Assembly: GCA_012517485.1 (NCBI GenBank)
Contig: JAAYUT010000280.1
Span: 1 to 5,084, forward strand
Source: Candidatus Atribacter fermentans
Lineage (GTDB): Bacteria > Atribacterota > Atribacteria > Atribacterales > Atribacteraceae
DNA length: 5,084 nt
Reading direction: 5' to 3'
Shown here: piece by piece, positions 4,472 through 5,084 of the stretch
Numbering within the stretch: position 1 is the first letter of the stretch
Layout: the number at the start of each line of letters is the position of its first letter
The notes under the pieces: model-generated
Seen by the model: the letters and a program-made list of their open reading frames with translations, nothing else
What the model was told of the DNA's origin: nothing
The model's database searches: none
Translations under genes and position numbers: made by a program

Positions 4472-5084
4472 TTATTTTTTTATCTGAGACGGTACTACTG
4501 CTCCCAAAGTTTCACCCTCTCCTTTATACTTATCATAAATACTTAAAGATTCTTCAAGGGTTATACTCTTTATTAATTCTTGGTAATGGAAGGGAAATTC
4601 CCATCCTAAACCAATTCTTTCATAAAAAGAAATCATAGAAGATATGGAATATACCGTTTCAAATCGACCTAAATACCTACCAAGTGTGTAACTTTTGGTT
4701 TCTTCAAATTCTACCGGGTTCATATAAATGAGGTTATGGAATTCCTTATGAAAAATTTGAATAATTTCCTCAAAAAAAGGATAAGAAAAACCAGCATAAG
4801 CACAGATAAATGAAGGTCCAATAAAAGGAACATAAATTGAACCGACTTGGTAACTTAATCCTAATTCTTCACGAACTTTTAAAAAAAGCCGAGAATACAT
4901 GCTCCCTCCTAAGGAGTTTGATAAAAGGTCAAAGGCAACTCTTCCCTGAACATCAAAAAGAGATGGTGCTCTGTAGCCATATACCATCCAACTATCTTGA
5001 ATGTCTTTTTGTTCAACAATTCGCAAAGATAAAGGATAAAAACTATCTTCCTGGTAAGGTTTAATTTTTTGGGGTATGAGCTCC
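4472..5084 (-). CDS. M16 family peptidase (pitrilysin/MPP-like), C-terminal domain, partial
   Basis: The reading frame is open to the window edge, so the gene starts outside; about 203 codons are visible. The TTG at 5026 is internal: the upstream residues IPQKIKPYQEDSFYPLSLRI continue in frame as the usual inter-domain linker leading into VEQKDIQDSWMVYGYRAP. The central LLSNSLGGSMYSRLFLKVREELGLSYQVGS block is the hallmark of the M16 C-terminal domain (PF05193). Within it, REELGLSY keeps an Arg and a Tyr seven residues apart, the spacing of the substrate-contacting R824/Y831 pair in insulin-degrading enzyme. The zinc-binding HxxEH motif belongs to the N-terminal half and is not in the window, so it cannot be said whether this is the active subunit or an inactive partner. 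Bacterial members of this type are usually about 400-430 residues, so roughly half is present. The gene ends in TAA at 4472-4474 and a strong terminator downstream. Confidence 0.88.
   Translation of the reverse strand, partial: ELIPQKIKPYQEDSFYPLSLRIVEQKDIQDSWMVYGYRAPSLFDVQGRVAFDLLSNSLGGSMYSRLFLKVREELGLSYQVGSIYVPFIGPSFICAYAGFSYPFFEEIIQIFHKEFHNLIYMNPVEFEETKSYTLGRYLGRFETVYSISSMISFYERIGLGWEFPFHYQELIKSITLEESLSIYDKYKGEGETLGAVVPSQIKK

Overview
This window reads as an ordinary low-GC bacterial chromosome segment. The base composition is strongly A/T, and sigma-70-like promoters and GGAGG-type ribosome binding sites are clear. The gene content (an Fe-S DUF362 protein and a methylcobamide methyltransferase-like UroD-family protein) suggests a strict anaerobe. 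I suspect an anaerobic Firmicutes-like or Atribacterota-like lineage, but nothing in the window fixes the taxon. I see no phage, transposase, integrase or CRISPR array.

Layout from left to right: a short left edge that may carry a fragment of a common intergenic repeat. Next is a small polytopic membrane protein on + (125-544), which meets a UroD/MtaA-type protein on - (537-1580) tail to tail with an 8-bp overlap. The methyltransferase-like gene has its own near-consensus promoter in a very A/T-rich gap. To the right is a two-gene minus-strand operon: yjbQ (2059-2451) followed by a CsoR/RcnR-family repressor homologue (1784-2062), joined by an ATGA stop/start overlap. The yjbQ promoter sits directly upstream of the GTG start preferred here. 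A 471-bp divergent gap follows, mostly without recognisable content, with an extended -10 promoter that drives a DUF362 protein with two [4Fe-4S] ferredoxin motifs (2923-4038, +). That gene ends in a probable weak terminator and converges on a complete tRNA-Pro(UGG) gene on - with encoded CCA and its own promoter. Upstream of the tRNA is a strong terminator with a 20-bp perfect inverted repeat, which closes transcription from a partial M16-family peptidase gene (4472-5084, -) running off the right edge.

The genes do not form one obvious pathway. The only firm functional unit is the translationally coupled yjbQ-csoR-like pair. Its regulator has lost two of the three canonical CsoR metal/thiol ligand positions, and this is the observation most worth following. 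Three starts were moved inward from the longest open frame (UroD-like, yjbQ and csoR-like), because ribosome binding sites, promoter position and family length agree on the shorter forms.
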